Source of the DNA: Pontibacter sp. FD36 | Lineage (GTDB): Bacteria > Bacteroidota > Bacteroidia > Cytophagales > Hymenobacteraceae | Direction: 5' to 3' | DNA length: 64,000 nt | Assembly (NCBI RefSeq): GCF_015686655.1 | Contig: NZ_JADPMP010000012.1 | Span: forward strand, 62,001 to 126,000 | Part shown: in pieces, positions 19,330-27,974 of the stretch | Position numbering within the stretch: position 1 is the stretch's first letter | How the letters are laid out: each line of letters starts with the position of its first letter | The notes under the pieces: generated by a model | Databases searched by the model: none | What the model saw: only the letters and a program-made list of their open reading frames with translations | Told to the model about the DNA's origin: nothing | Translations under genes and position numbers: made by a program

Positions 19330-20011
19330 CTGATTTCTGCGCCAACTGGTATCCTCTACCTTTAATGGTATGGATCAGTTTGGTTGAAAAGTTCTTGTCT
19401 ATTTTATTACGGAGGTAGTTGATGTATACATCTACCACATTGGTGTTGGAGCTGAAATGTATATCCCAGACGGCCTGCGCAATTTCAACCCTGGAAACGA
19501 CCTTTTCCCTATTTCTTAGCAGGAAGAGGAGCAGGTTATACTCCCTGGGTGTTAGTGTAATTTCCTTCCCTGCTCTTCTAACAGAATTCTGATCGGCAAT
19601 TATCTCCAGATCCGCATACTTGTCAGCTTCAAACACGCCATGCTCCAGCTGCTTTCTTCTCAGGTGCGCATTGATCCGGGCCAGTAGTTCACGGAAGTGA
19701 AAGGGTTTCGACATAAAGTCATCGGCACCGGCTTCCAGTCCCTTAATTCTCTCTTCAGGATTCCCCAGCGCACTCAGAATGATGATGATGGAGGCGATAT
19801 TCCTTTTACGCGTGATCTTGCATATTTCGAAGCCGTCTATACCTGGTAGCATGACATCAAGTATCACGATGTCATATTCATGCTGACTTATAAGCTCAGC
19901 CGCTTTATAGCCATCCGACACAAGCTCTACCTGGTACCCTTTCTCGGTCAGACCCTCTTGTATAAAAGAGGCTACGCTGACATCGTCTTCAACTAAGAGG
20001 CATTTAATCAT
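19319..20011 (-). CDS. OmpR-family response regulator (CzcR/CopR-like)
   Basis: The 230-residue protein has a receiver domain with acidic pocket E8-D9-D10, phosphoacceptor D52 in VILDVMLPGIDGFE, and a conserved Lys in MSKPFHFREL. A winged-helix DNA-binding domain follows (LTPREYNLLLFLLRN, then TNVVDVYINYLRNKID and IHTIKGRGYQL). It is the first gene of a two-gene unit with the kinase and most likely activates the channel-adaptor-pump operon downstream. Confidence 0.93.
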   Translation of the reverse strand: MIKCLLVEDDVSVASFIQEGLTEKGYQVELVSDGYKAAELISQHEYDIVILDVMLPGIDGFEICKITRKRNIASIIIILSALGNPEERIKGLEAGADDFMSKPFHFRELLARINAHLRRKQLEHGVFEADKYADLEIIADQNSVRRAGKEITLTPREYNLLLFLLRNREKVVSRVEIAQAVWDIHFSSNTNVVDVYINYLRNKIDKNFSTKLIHTIKGRGYQLAQKSDES

Positions 20012-20484
20012 GGGGTGTTCATCTGTATAGAATTTAAAGCTAAAGAAAATTGTGCAGAAACTCTTAGCATGAGAATTGCTCCTGATATACCGATCATATG
20101 GTTTTTACTTGGGATATACCTTTGTATGAGCCGGAAGAGTGTGATTGCCAGCTTTATAACACCAGGGGAGTTGACATGAAAGCTTTGACTCTCACTTATA
20201 CGGATACTTTAAGGAACCACAGTTGCGGCCTTATACAAGACTTTGGCAGTATGCGAAAACATAGTAAGCGAATGTTTCATGCAGCAGGCATGTTATTGTT
20301 TTATTACCTGCCTTCTATGCGTACCCGGTATGTATTCTGATGCTCATGTAAACGTTTAAGCAGCACTTGGGCGCAATGGCCATAAAGGTTTGCAAGCAGA
20401 GAGCAGCCGGTATCCGGAGATAAGTATAATTTTGAATTATTACAAGTTGATTAATCTACTTAAAAGAGCGAACTTTGTACCTCT
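20012..20484. other. Spacer between divergent genes, with candidate promoter
   Basis: This 473-bp region separates the response regulator from the MBL hydrolase. A plus-strand candidate promoter has TTG at 20447-20449, a 20-base spacer and GAACTTTG (20470-20477) as a weak -7 box, which would give a very short leader before the ATG at 20485. One TATACCT motif lies near 20114. An 80-codon ORF at 20098-20340 has no family features and is not called. Confidence 0.4.
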
Positions 20485-21324
20485 ATGTCTTTAGCCATTA
20501 CCTCACTAAACTCCGGCAGCAACGGAAACTGCTATTACATCGGCAACGGCCAGGAAGCTGTGCTGGTGGATGCTGGCATTTCGTGCCGCGAGACGGAGAC
20601 GCGTATGCGTCGCCTTGGGTTGAGCATGCGACAAGTGAAGGCTATTTTTGTGTCGCACGAGCATTCTGATCACATCAAAGGCATACCTGTGCTGGCTCGC
20701 AAGTACAAGCTACCAGTCTATATAACACCTTACACCCTCTATCGCTCCCGCATGGATCTGAGTGGGGTGGAGGTGTTGTCTTTCACAGGCTACGAACCAG
20801 TGCAGATCGGTAACTTGTCCGTGACCGGATTCCCAAAGTTTCATGACGCAGCGGATCCACACAGTTTTGTGGTGGAGGGTAATGGCGTGAAGATTGGTGT
20901 TTTTACGGATATAGGCGCACCCTGTGATCATGTCATTCGCCACTTCCAGCAGTGTCATGCCGCTTTTCTGGAAGCAAACTATGACGATGGCATGCTCGAG
21001 CAAAGCTATTACCCCTATTACCTCAAGCGCCGCATTAGTGGCAGCCACGGACACTTATCTAACCGTCAGGCACTTGAGCTGTTTGTAGCGCATAAGCCCG
21101 CTTTCATGAGCCATTTATTCTTGTCGCACCTTTCCAAAGACAACAATTGCCCTAAACATGCCAAAAGCCTGTTTGATGTCTGTGCCGATGGCACTGAGAT
21201 AGTGGTAGCTTCCAGGTTCGAAGAAACAGCCGTGTACCGTATCAACCATCAAGGTGATATTTTTGAAAGAACCATGTCCGTGAGTGACATACAGCCTGCA
21301 GGAGAACAGCTGTCGTTGTTTTAG
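20485..21324 (+). CDS. MBL-fold metallo-hydrolase, WalJ/YycJ-like
   Basis: The 279-residue protein begins SLNSGSNGNCYYIG and carries the metal-binding motif SHEHSDH (H58, H60, D62, H63), followed by a later His in KFHDAADPHSF, FTDIG and LFLSHLSKDNN. This pattern matches the WalJ/YycJ branch of metallo-beta-lactamase-fold proteins, some of which are 5'-3' exonucleases that affect DNA repair and cell-wall control. Length is normal for the family (about 260). It stands alone, with a palindrome and a terminator between it and the converging hflC gene. Confidence 0.88.
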   Translation: MSLAITSLNSGSNGNCYYIGNGQEAVLVDAGISCRETETRMRRLGLSMRQVKAIFVSHEHSDHIKGIPVLARKYKLPVYITPYTLYRSRMDLSGVEVLSFTGYEPVQIGNLSVTGFPKFHDAADPHSFVVEGNGVKIGVFTDIGAPCDHVIRHFQQCHAAFLEANYDDGMLEQSYYPYYLKRRISGSHGHLSNRQALELFVAHKPAFMSHLFLSHLSKDNNCPKHAKSLFDVCADGTEIVVASRFEETAVYRINHQGDIFERTMSVSDIQPAGEQLSLF

Positions 21325-21362
21325 ATGCAAGCTGCATGATGTAGATCCTTGTGCACGATTCA

Positions 21363-21380
21363 GACAGGTCGCGACCTGTC
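21363..21380. repeat. 18-bp perfect palindrome
   Basis: GACAGGTCGCGACCTGTC is a perfect inverted repeat in the spacer between two convergent genes. It resembles short dispersed palindromes found in intergenic DNA of many bacteria. No second copy is seen in this window. Confidence 0.6.
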
Positions 21381-21400
21381 CCTACAAAATCACACATTGT

Positions 21401-21441
21401 CAAAAAGCCCGATGACGTGATACCTCAACGTCATCGGGCTT
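21401..21441 (-). terminator. Terminator of hflKC
   Basis: A 14-bp perfect stem (21405-21418 with 21428-21441; AAGCCCGATGACGT arms) is followed on the minus strand by a T run (GGCTTTTTG). It lies 29 bases past the hflC stop. The plus-strand side has little T run, so it acts mainly on the minus strand. Confidence 0.85.
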
Positions 21442-21469
21442 ATCGAACTTTCTACCTTTCTAACTTAAA

Positions 21470-22408
21470 TCAGTTCGCCCGCTTCAGATATTTGTACAGT
21501 TCCGAATCAGTAGAGAGAATTATACTCGTCTTATCATCAAACGATTTCTCGAGCGTCTCCATGGAGCGGAGGAAGCCGTAGAGCTCGCGGGCCTGGGCGT
21601 TGCGGTTGTAGGCAGAGGCGTAAATGGAAGTAGCCTGTGCGTCTGCTTTACCACGGATCATCTCGGCTTCGCGGGTGGCCTGTGATGTGATCTGGGCCAG
21701 GTCACGTTCTTTGTTACCTTGTATCTTGCGGGCTTCACCCTGTCCCTCGGAGCGGAACTGGTCAGCGATACGGTTACGCTCACTGATCATGCGGTCGTAT
21801 ACCCGGTTGCGCACCTCGTCTACATAGTTCATGCGCTTGAAGCGGAAGTCCAGGATCTGCACACCCAGGTCAGCGGTGCGCTCGTTGGCACGTTTCAGGA
21901 TCAGCGCTTCAATCCTGTCGCGGCCGACTGAAATCTTCTCCAAATTCTCCAGGTCTTCCATAATCTCATCTGATACTTCCGGCTCCCGGTTGGTGGAGCG
22001 CACAATGTCCAGCAGGTCGTGGCTGGCGATGGCATTGCGTGTTTCGCCGTCAAGTATGTCATCGAGGCGTGATTGGCCGGAGCGCTCGTCGCGCAGACGG
22101 ATAAAGAACTGCAGCGGGTTGGTGATCTGCCAGCGCGCGTAGGAGTCCACGAAGATGAATTTCTTGTCCTTGGTAGGTACCTGGTTCGCATCGCCGTCCC
22201 ACTCCAGGTAGCGCTTGTCAAAGAACTGCACCTTCTGAATGATCGGGATCTTGAAGTGCAGACCCGGCTGGGAGCGCGGCTCGCCTACGGGCTTACCAAA
22301 CTGGGTGACGATGGCTTGCTTGGTTTCGTCGAGTACAAATACGCTTGTGAAAAGCAATGTCAGCAGGAGTACTGCAGCTATGAGCGAGAGTATTTTTGGA
22401 GTATTCAC
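21470..22408 (-). CDS. hflC: Protease modulator HflC
   Basis: The 312-residue SPFH/band-7 protein has an N-terminal membrane anchor (about 5-27), then VVLDETKQAIVTQFGKPV-like sequence (FVLDETKQAIVTQFG) and LHFKIPIIQKVQFFDKR as in HflC, a conserved region around residues 60-200, and a coiled-coil tail (RKIQGNKERDLAQITSQATREAE). With HflK it forms a large periplasm-facing cage around FtsH and modulates membrane-protein degradation. It follows hflK with a 3-bp gap. Confidence 0.92.
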   Translation of the reverse strand: MNTPKILSLIAAVLLLTLLFTSVFVLDETKQAIVTQFGKPVGEPRSQPGLHFKIPIIQKVQFFDKRYLEWDGDANQVPTKDKKFIFVDSYARWQITNPLQFFIRLRDERSGQSRLDDILDGETRNAIASHDLLDIVRSTNREPEVSDEIMEDLENLEKISVGRDRIEALILKRANERTADLGVQILDFRFKRMNYVDEVRNRVYDRMISERNRIADQFRSEGQGEARKIQGNKERDLAQITSQATREAEMIRGKADAQATSIYASAYNRNAQARELYGFLRSMETLEKSFDDKTSIILSTDSELYKYLKRAN

Positions 22409-22411
22409 AGG

Positions 22412-23395
22412 CTATTTCGTTGGAGTTTGAGTTTTGTTCTGATTCAGGTTCAACAGCGGCAGCACGTTGTTGCCACGCTCATCCACGATCACTTTATCGC
22501 CTATTTTTGGTAGGATGCGTTCCATGGTTTCCAGGTATAGACGCTTCTTGGTTACCTCTGGAGCTTTCACGTATTCCTCGAAAAGGGAGTTGAAACGGGC
22601 GGCCTCACCGGTTGCTACGTTCACACGGGTCAGTGCATAGGCCTCGGCCAGCTGAATGGTTTCATCTGCCTCGCCACGTGCACGCGGAATGATGCGGTTA
22701 TACTCCGATTCGGCCTGGTTGATCAGGGTTTCGCGCTCCTGCTGGGCCTGGTTTACCGCATTAAAAGAAGGCTTCACAGTCTCCGGCGGATTCACATCCT
22801 GCAGCACTACCTGGTCAATGCGGATACCGTTTTCATACTCGTCGCACATACGCTGCAAAAGCACCTCCATGCTGGTAGCCACTTCCTGACGACCTACGGT
22901 GAGTACTTCGTTTACAGTTCGGTCACCTACAATTTTGCGCATGGCCGACTCAGCCATATCACGCAGGGCTTTTTCCGCGTCGCGTACTTTGAACAGGTAA
23001 TTGTAAGAGTTTACGATACGATACTGCACCACCCACTCCACGTTAGCCAGATTCAGGTCGCCGGTCAGCATCAGCGACTCGTCATTGAAGCTTTGATCAG
23101 AGTATTGTGTGTTCCTGCCTGACTCCAATGTTCTGAAACCGAATTCCTGCTTAAGCTGGCGCTGCACCGGGATCTTACGCATCTCCTCAATACCGAAGGG
23201 TAAGATGAAGTTTAGTCCAGGCTGCACAGTACGGTCGTAGTGGCCTACGTACATGACCACGCCTTCTTCTTCAGGACCAACCGTTTTGACGGAAGTAAGC
23301 AGGAGTATCAGTAGGAACAAGCCGAGCAGGATCTTGCGAAAGTGCTTGCTCAGCAGGAACATGTAGTATTGCAGCCGGTAGTTGGGTTCAGCCAT
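22412..23395 (-). CDS. hflK: FtsH protease activity modulator HflK
   Basis: The 327-residue SPFH protein has one transmembrane anchor (about 20-38), then VGPEEEGVVMYVG, LNFILPFGIEEM and the HflK-type EVLTVGRQEVATSMEVLLQ and VVLQDVNPPETVKPSFNAV. The family-typical N-terminal Gly-rich cytoplasmic tail is reduced to about 18 residues. It is the first gene of the hflKC pair, the same order as in E. coli. No ftsH gene is in the window. Confidence 0.92.
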   Translation of the reverse strand: MAEPNYRLQYYMFLLSKHFRKILLGLFLLILLLTSVKTVGPEEEGVVMYVGHYDRTVQPGLNFILPFGIEEMRKIPVQRQLKQEFGFRTLESGRNTQYSDQSFNDESLMLTGDLNLANVEWVVQYRIVNSYNYLFKVRDAEKALRDMAESAMRKIVGDRTVNEVLTVGRQEVATSMEVLLQRMCDEYENGIRIDQVVLQDVNPPETVKPSFNAVNQAQQERETLINQAESEYNRIIPRARGEADETIQLAEAYALTRVNVATGEAARFNSLFEEYVKAPEVTKKRLYLETMERILPKIGDKVIVDERGNNVLPLLNLNQNKTQTPTK

Positions 23396-23620
23396 GGGAG
23401 CGGAGAAATTTGTTTGTAGCGTTAAGATAACTAAAATATCTTAATATGTTGATGTCTTGATAAGTACGGGTAGGAGCGTTGTGTCAGAGTAATGCAGGTA
23501 TAGCGTGCTTTAAAGACAGGGACGAGGCATTATTGAAAGCTTTTTACTGAATTCTTCGTACAGGTTAGAGGCTGAGATTCAGCCCTCGAATGATCATACA
23601 CACTAAGCTCTAAAACCGAT

Positions 23621-24232
23621 ATGAAACACTTCTTCGCCTTCGTTTTCATGCTGCTGGTTGGGTATAGCAGCCAAGCCCAGAACACCACCATTCCAACTGC
23701 GGAAGCGCAGATTAAAACCGCCGTACTGGCCGCCCCGGCCGAGATGCGTGAAGGTGCCACTGTGCTGGGTTATAATCAGAAAGGGGAGGTAGTTACTTTG
23801 AGAAAGGGTACTAATGAACTGATTTGCCTGGCCGACGACCCGAATCAGCCCGGATTTTCAGTTTCATGCTACCACCGCGATTTAGAACCTTTTATGGCAC
23901 GTGGCCGTGAGTTGCGCCGACAGGGTGTGAGCGCCAACGAGATTTTTGATATGCGCGAAAAAGAAGCCAAGAGCGGTAAACTGAACATGCCCAAGCAGCC
24001 CACCACACTTTTTGTGTACAGTGCGCCAGATGAGCAGGTAAACATGCGTGCCGGCGAGGTAGCCGACGGCTATCTGCGCTACGTAGTCTACATCCCGTGG
24101 GCCACATCCGAGAGCACCGGCTTGCCGCTTAAGCCTGATCAAGGTTCCGTGGCCATGCCCTGGATCATGCATCCCGGCACGCATGGCGCCCACATCATGA
24201 TCAATCCACCACGCAATAAGGCAGGTCAATAA
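23621..24232 (+). CDS. Secreted protein of unknown function
   Basis: The 203-residue protein has a clear signal peptide (MKHFFAFVFMLLVGYSSQAQ). The mature part is soluble in character, with two Cys in LICLADDPNQPGFSVSCYH, an Arg-rich helix (MARGRELRRQGVSANEI) and a C-terminal segment with MPWIMHPGTHGAHIMINPP. I do not recognise a characterised domain. Nothing in the neighbourhood (hflK behind, GerW-like convergent) suggests a role. Confidence 0.7.
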   Translation: MKHFFAFVFMLLVGYSSQAQNTTIPTAEAQIKTAVLAAPAEMREGATVLGYNQKGEVVTLRKGTNELICLADDPNQPGFSVSCYHRDLEPFMARGRELRRQGVSANEIFDMREKEAKSGKLNMPKQPTTLFVYSAPDEQVNMRAGEVADGYLRYVVYIPWATSESTGLPLKPDQGSVAMPWIMHPGTHGAHIMINPPRNKAGQ

Positions 24233-24257
24233 TTAGCAGATGCTGTTTTATGCCTTT

Positions 24258-24310
24258 ATAAACTGGTTAACCGCTACTTGATTTTCGTTAGCGTTTGTTA
24301 ACCAGTTTAT
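24258..24310. repeat. 14-bp inverted repeat spanning a gene end
   Basis: ATAAACTGGTTAAC (24258-24271) is perfectly repeated in reverse as GTTAACCAGTTTAT (24297-24310), with GCT/AGC adding further pairing near the loop. The right arm codes the last residues (KLVN) of the GerW-like protein and the left arm lies in the spacer. The hairpin probably ends one or both converging transcripts. Confidence 0.6.
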
Positions 24311-24653
24311 CAACGCTTTTCATCAAAATGAAAGCCATAATACCGCTAACGCCAATGATCTTGATCACCCGTTCCGGGTCAGGTATAGATTTGAATTTGG
24401 TGTTGCCGTCTTTGATCTCAATGTAGCCTACCGGCTTGATGGCCACACCACCACCGCCGCCGGTTCCTTCTTCACCCGCTTTGGCACCGCTACCACCCCC
24501 AAAACCATACATGGCTTTGGCTGCAGGTATAACGGTCACGCCATCGCGTTCCACCGGCTCACCGTAAATTGTGCTGGCGCTGGCTGAAATACCCAGCCGC
24601 TGTGCCAGTCGTTCTATGAAATTGTTTTGGTCTTTCTTTGATGTCTCTTCCAT
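24288..24653 (-). CDS. GerW/YtfJ-family protein
   Basis: The 121-residue protein matches the GerW (Spore_YtfJ) family: an N-terminal helix, GEPVERDGVTVIPAAKAMYGFGGGSG, a Gly-rich stretch (about 50-70), VAIKPVGYIEIKDG, and a C-terminal hydrophobic helix (VIKIIGVSGIMAFILM). In Bacillus it affects spore germination, but homologues are common in non-sporulating bacteria, where the function is unknown. It has its own short unit facing the secreted unknown. Confidence 0.85.
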   Translation of the reverse strand: MEETSKKDQNNFIERLAQRLGISASASTIYGEPVERDGVTVIPAAKAMYGFGGGSGAKAGEEGTGGGGGVAIKPVGYIEIKDGNTKFKSIPDPERVIKIIGVSGIMAFILMKSVDKLVNKR

Positions 24654-24786
24654 GCGCTATCAGGTTATTAATGATAAGTTGCCGATCAGTAACTAGGGTG
24701 TACGTGCAGGATTTAATTCGTTGCAACATAGGAAGTGGAGCGTTTAGGATTTAAGGTAAGCGGCGTCGAAAAGAAGGTATAGGTAT

Positions 24787-24821
24787 AAAAAAACAGACCC
24801 GAAGCCATGCCCGAGTCTGTC
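24787..24821 (-). terminator. Terminator of the redox cluster operon
   Basis: On the minus strand GACAGACTCGGGC-type sequence pairs with the GGGTCTGT arm (plus-strand arms ACAGACCCG at about 24793-24801 and CGAGTCTGT at 24812-24820) and is followed by seven T residues. Two overlapping AGGTATA copies sit immediately beyond the T run (about 24776-24788). Confidence 0.7.
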
Positions 24822-24861
24822 TCTATGTATTAGAATTGGCTGGGCAATGCCAGTCCAATAT

Positions 24862-25878
24862 TTATTTCTCCTGTAGTGCAGTGATTTCAGAAAGCAGGGA
24901 ATAGGAGTGAAGTCGCTTCTCCGGGGCAAAAATGCCGGTGGAGATCATCAATTCGTCTACCTGCGTTTCGTCCACGAAAGCCTCTAGCTCTTCCTGTACT
25001 GACTTTTTGCTGCCCACAAAGCTGTAGCGCAGCATCTGTTTTACGGCATACTCCTCCTGCAGACTCCAGCGGTCTTTCATGCTCTCCACCGGCGGCTGCA
25101 TCGGCAAAGCCTTGCCCTGAATCACGTTCAGGAACGATTGGTATAGAGAAGTAGCCAGGTGCTCCGCCTCCCCATCAGTGTCAGCGGCCACCACGTTCAC
25201 ACAGGCCATCGCATAAGGCTCCTGCAGTTGCTCCGATGGTCGGAAACTGTCGCGGTATACCTTGAGTGCGGCGTGCAGGGCAGCAGGGGCAAAGTGACTG
25301 GCGAAGGCATATGGCAGTCCCATGATGCCGGCCAACTGTGCGCCGAAGGTGCTTGAACCTAGTATCCAGACAGGTATGTCAAGGCCTTCACCAGGTATAG
25401 CGCGTACCTTGGCCGTGCTGTTATCGGCATTCAGGTACTGACGCAGTTCTGCCACGTTGTTCGGGAAGTCTTCCACGTTGCCTTGCAGGTCGCGGCGCAG
25501 GGCATAGGCTGTTACCTGATCGGTGCCGGGGGCCCTTCCCAGCCCTAAGTCGATGCGGCCCGGGTATAGGCTCTCGAGCGTGCCGAACTGCTCTGCCACT
25601 ACCAGCGGCGCATGATTGGGCAGCATAATACCGCCCGAGCCCACACGTAGGGTAGAGGTACCGCCGGCAATGTAGCCGATCAGCACGACAGTGGCCGAAC
25701 TGGCGATGCCGGGCATGTTGTGATGCTCAGCCAGCCAATAGCGGGTATAGCCCAACTTCTCCACGTGGCGGGCCAACTCCAGACTGTGCTGAAAAGAATC
25801 ATGGATGCTCTTGCCTGTGCGGATCGGCACCAGGTCGAGTACGGATAATTTGATATCGCTTAGCTTCTTGTTCTCCAT
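24862..25878 (-). CDS. LLM-class flavin-dependent oxidoreductase
   Basis: A start at 25878 gives 338 residues beginning [18 protein letters not shown]; an alternative Met six residues earlier overlaps the upstream gene. The sequence has the luciferase-like TIM-barrel signatures [38 protein letters not shown] and [14 protein letters not shown], typical of the YhbW/MsnO8-like subgroup of flavin-using oxidoreductases or monooxygenases. It is the last gene of a run with the DsbA-like and nitroreductase genes, which suggests detoxification of small electrophiles; the substrate is unknown. Confidence 0.9.
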   Translation of the reverse strand: MENKKLSDIKLSVLDLVPIRTGKSIHDSFQHSLELARHVEKLGYTRYWLAEHHNMPGIASSATVVLIGYIAGGTSTLRVGSGGIMLPNHAPLVVAEQFGTLESLYPGRIDLGLGRAPGTDQVTAYALRRDLQGNVEDFPNNVAELRQYLNADNSTAKVRAIPGEGLDIPVWILGSSTFGAQLAGIMGLPYAFASHFAPAALHAALKVYRDSFRPSEQLQEPYAMACVNVVAADTDGEAEHLATSLYQSFLNVIQGKALPMQPPVESMKDRWSLQEEYAVKQMLRYSFVGSKKSVQEELEAFVDETQVDELMISTGIFAPEKRLHSYSLLSEITALQEK

Positions 25879-25889
25879 AGTTATGTTTT

Positions 25890-26591
25890 TTAGCACACCC
25901 CGCCCACATCGCAGCTATTGCCTTCGATGTCGAGCTTCTGAATAGTAGGCGCTACTTGCTTGAATACGTTCAGGAAAGTTTCGGCAGGCTGGGCACCGCT
26001 CACCAAGTACTGGTCATTGATCACAAAAGCGGGCACGCCGGTTATACCTGCCGACTGCGCAAAAGCCTCCATCTGGCGGACTTCCTGCTTGCCTTCTTCG
26101 GTTTGAAAGAAATTCTCAAGTCGCTCAGCCGGTATACCTTGTGCTATCCCTATTTCTTTGAGCACTGCTGTGTCGTTCATCTGGCGGTTTTCAGTGAAAT
26201 AAGCTTTGAAGAGCGCATTGGCTACCTCATGCTGCACACCATACTGGCCTGCCAGCCAGATCAAACGGTGACCATTGAAGGTGTTGTTCACCGTCATACT
26301 GTCCGAGAAGTTAAACTTGATCCCTTCCTCGGCACCAGCCTCGGTCATGCGTTGGTCCATGGCCGGTACCTGCGACACGATCTGCTCGCCATAGTTACCC
26401 TTGAAATAGTCGAGGCGGCCCATGCCATCCTGCGGAATGTTCGGGTTCAGCTCAAAGGCCTTAAAACTAATCTCGGCTTCGTATTGATCTCCAACTTGCT
26501 GCAGCGCTTTGTCGAGTCTGCGCTCGCCCACATAGCACCAAGGGCAGTTGATATCGGAGAAGATGTCTATTTTGATTTTCTGCTTTGTCAT
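25890..26591 (-). CDS. FrnE-like DsbA-family oxidoreductase
   Basis: The 233-residue thioredoxin-fold protein has the active site CPWC (C16, C19) in [15 protein letters not shown], a helical insertion (about 65-180) and a cis-Pro loop in [12 protein letters not shown]. It lacks a signal peptide and is therefore cytoplasmic, as in FrnE, a stress-related disulfide oxidoreductase. A C-terminal CDVGGVC supplies two additional cysteines, which could act as a second redox pair, as FrnE proteins may have. It lies 75 bp after the nitroreductase gene. Confidence 0.9.
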   Translation of the reverse strand: MTKQKIKIDIFSDINCPWCYVGERRLDKALQQVGDQYEAEISFKAFELNPNIPQDGMGRLDYFKGNYGEQIVSQVPAMDQRMTEAGAEEGIKFNFSDSMTVNNTFNGHRLIWLAGQYGVQHEVANALFKAYFTENRQMNDTAVLKEIGIAQGIPAERLENFFQTEEGKQEVRQMEAFAQSAGITGVPAFVINDQYLVSGAQPAETFLNVFKQVAPTIQKLDIEGNSCDVGGVC

Positions 26592-26666
26592 AGTAATTTC
26601 TTTAAATGCGTAAGCCGACAGCTGCCTGATGAAGGCAGCTGTCGGCTGTACTTATTAGGTCGAAGC

Positions 26667-27296
26667 TTATGCTTCCAGTACGAATTTTTCTTTCTGTCGT
26701 CTTACTTTCGGCAATTTGGACAGCCAATCGTTATCCGCATCGCGGTAGCCAAGTGGCATCAGTGTCACGCTGCGCAAGCCTTCTTCAGGCAAGTTCAGCA
26801 GTTTATCTAAAGCAGCTGCATCAAATCCCTCCATTGGAGTAGCATCCACTTGCTCAGCGGCAGCGGCTACCAACCCCACACCGAAGGCGATGTAAGCCTG
26901 GCGGGCGGCCCAGTTAAAGTTCTGCTCCTGCGTATTGCGCTCGGCTATACCTAACAGCGTGTTTTTGAAATCGTCTAGCTGCTCGGCTGGCATGTTGCGC
27001 ACCTCGGCTGTGTGCTGGATGTACTCCTCAATATGGGCCGGGTTGATGTCGTCCCAGGCGGCAAACACCAGCAGGTGCGAGCTCTCCTCGATCTGCGGCT
27101 GATTCATGGCAACCGGTCTGATTTGCTTTTTCAGCTCCTCGTCCTCGATCACCAGCACCGTGTAAGGCTGCAGACCCATGGAAGAAGGAGCCAGGCGGAT
27201 AGCTTCCAAAATACGTTCTACTTTATCAGACGGCACACGCTGGCCGTTCATACGCTTGGCGGCATAGCGCCATTTCAAAGATTCTAAGATATTCAT
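26667..27296 (-). CDS. NAD(P)H-dependent nitroreductase-family oxidoreductase
   Basis: A start at 27296 gives 209 residues opening MNILESLKWRYAAKRMNG, the usual N-terminus of NfsB/DrgA-like FMN enzymes; the longer ORF adds twelve atypical residues. FMN contacts are suggested by RYAAKRM, APSSMGLQPYTVLVI and the NWAARQAYIAFG segment. Enzymes of this type reduce quinones and nitro compounds with NAD(P)H. It is divergent from an HxlR regulator, and the shared 116-bp spacer contains an operator-like inverted repeat. Confidence 0.9.
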   Translation of the reverse strand: MNILESLKWRYAAKRMNGQRVPSDKVERILEAIRLAPSSMGLQPYTVLVIEDEELKKQIRPVAMNQPQIEESSHLLVFAAWDDINPAHIEEYIQHTAEVRNMPAEQLDDFKNTLLGIAERNTQEQNFNWAARQAYIAFGVGLVAAAAEQVDATPMEGFDAAALDKLLNLPEEGLRSVTLMPLGYRDADNDWLSKLPKVRRQKEKFVLEA

Positions 27297-27337
27297 GTCT
27301 ATACAACAGTTAAAATGCCAGTAACGTTTCATTACTT

Positions 27338-27354
27338 AGTTACTTTTGGTAACT
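27338..27354. promoter_or_regulatory. Predicted HxlR operator
   Basis: AGTTAC (27338-27343) and GTAACT (27349-27354) form a perfect inverted repeat around TTTTG. It lies between the divergent nitroreductase and HxlR genes and covers the -33 element of the HxlR promoter. Related GTAAC half-sites occur at about 27321 and 27407. HxlR proteins bind dyad sites of this kind as dimers; the assignment is inferred from position. Confidence 0.65.
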
Positions 27355-27375
27355 CAAAGGTATTTCTTAAATTTG
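27346..27375 (+). promoter_or_regulatory. Bacteroidota-type promoter of the HxlR gene
   Basis: TTG at 27346-27348 (within TTTTG), a 19-base spacer and TAAATTTG at 27368-27375 give a full match to the TTG/TAnnTTTG promoter of Bacteroidota. It predicts transcription starting near 27382 with a leader of about 30 bases. Repressor bound at 27338-27354 would block the -33 element. Confidence 0.65.
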
Positions 27376-27412
27376 TGCTGGTCAAGCAGGCACTTCAGCC
27401 TCACCTAGTAAC

Positions 27413-27853
27413 ATGGAAGTAACTAAAGTTGAGAATCAGCGACTTGCGATTCAGAAAAAGATCGATAAAGTTTTATGCAGTAAGGAAGAAATTGAATCCT
27501 GCTGCCCGATCAAGGATATTCTGGCCCGCTTCGGAGACAAGTGGTCCATCTATACCATCCTTACCCTGGGGAAGGAGGAAAAACTGCGCTTTAATGAGCT
27601 TAAAAACCAGATTAACGGCGTATCGCAGCGCATGCTCACGGTCACGCTGCGCTCGCTGGAAGAAGACGGTCTGGTGAGCCGGCAGGTATACCCCGAAATT
27701 CCACCCCGGGTGGAGTACAGCCTGACGCCGCTGGGGCAGGGCTTGCTGCTGCAACTCCTGCAACTTGCCGACTGGGCAAAGCTCAACATCGATCAGATTT
27801 TAGAGGCGCGGGAACGATACGCCAAAAAGGAAAAACAGGCACAACTCACGTAG
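27413..27853 (+). CDS. HxlR-family transcriptional regulator
   Basis: The 146-residue winged-helix protein has the HxlR hallmark CPIKDILARFGDKWSIYTILTL followed by RFNELKNQINGVSQRMLTVTLRSLEEDGLVSR and YSLTPLGQGL. Two adjacent cysteines (CC in EIESCCPIKD) stand where YodB/HypR regulators carry their redox-sensing Cys, so sensing of quinones or disulfide stress is plausible. It is divergent from the nitroreductase-DsbA-LLM genes, its predicted targets, and probably represses itself through the 27338-27354 dyad. Confidence 0.92.
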   Translation: MEVTKVENQRLAIQKKIDKVLCSKEEIESCCPIKDILARFGDKWSIYTILTLGKEEKLRFNELKNQINGVSQRMLTVTLRSLEEDGLVSRQVYPEIPPRVEYSLTPLGQGLLLQLLQLADWAKLNIDQILEARERYAKKEKQAQLT

Positions 27854-27974
27854 AAGATTGCCAGCCTAAACCGGCTGATTCTAATATTGTTAGATGCTAT
27901 ACCTGTTAACATATATTTTCAGGTATATTTAAACCTCGGTGACTCTTTTTCATCTAAGTTTAAATGGCATCTGC

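Noticed and set aside
20098..20340. 80-codon ORF in the spacer upstream of the MBL gene
   Set aside because: It has no signal, domain or operon context and no convincing ribosome site.
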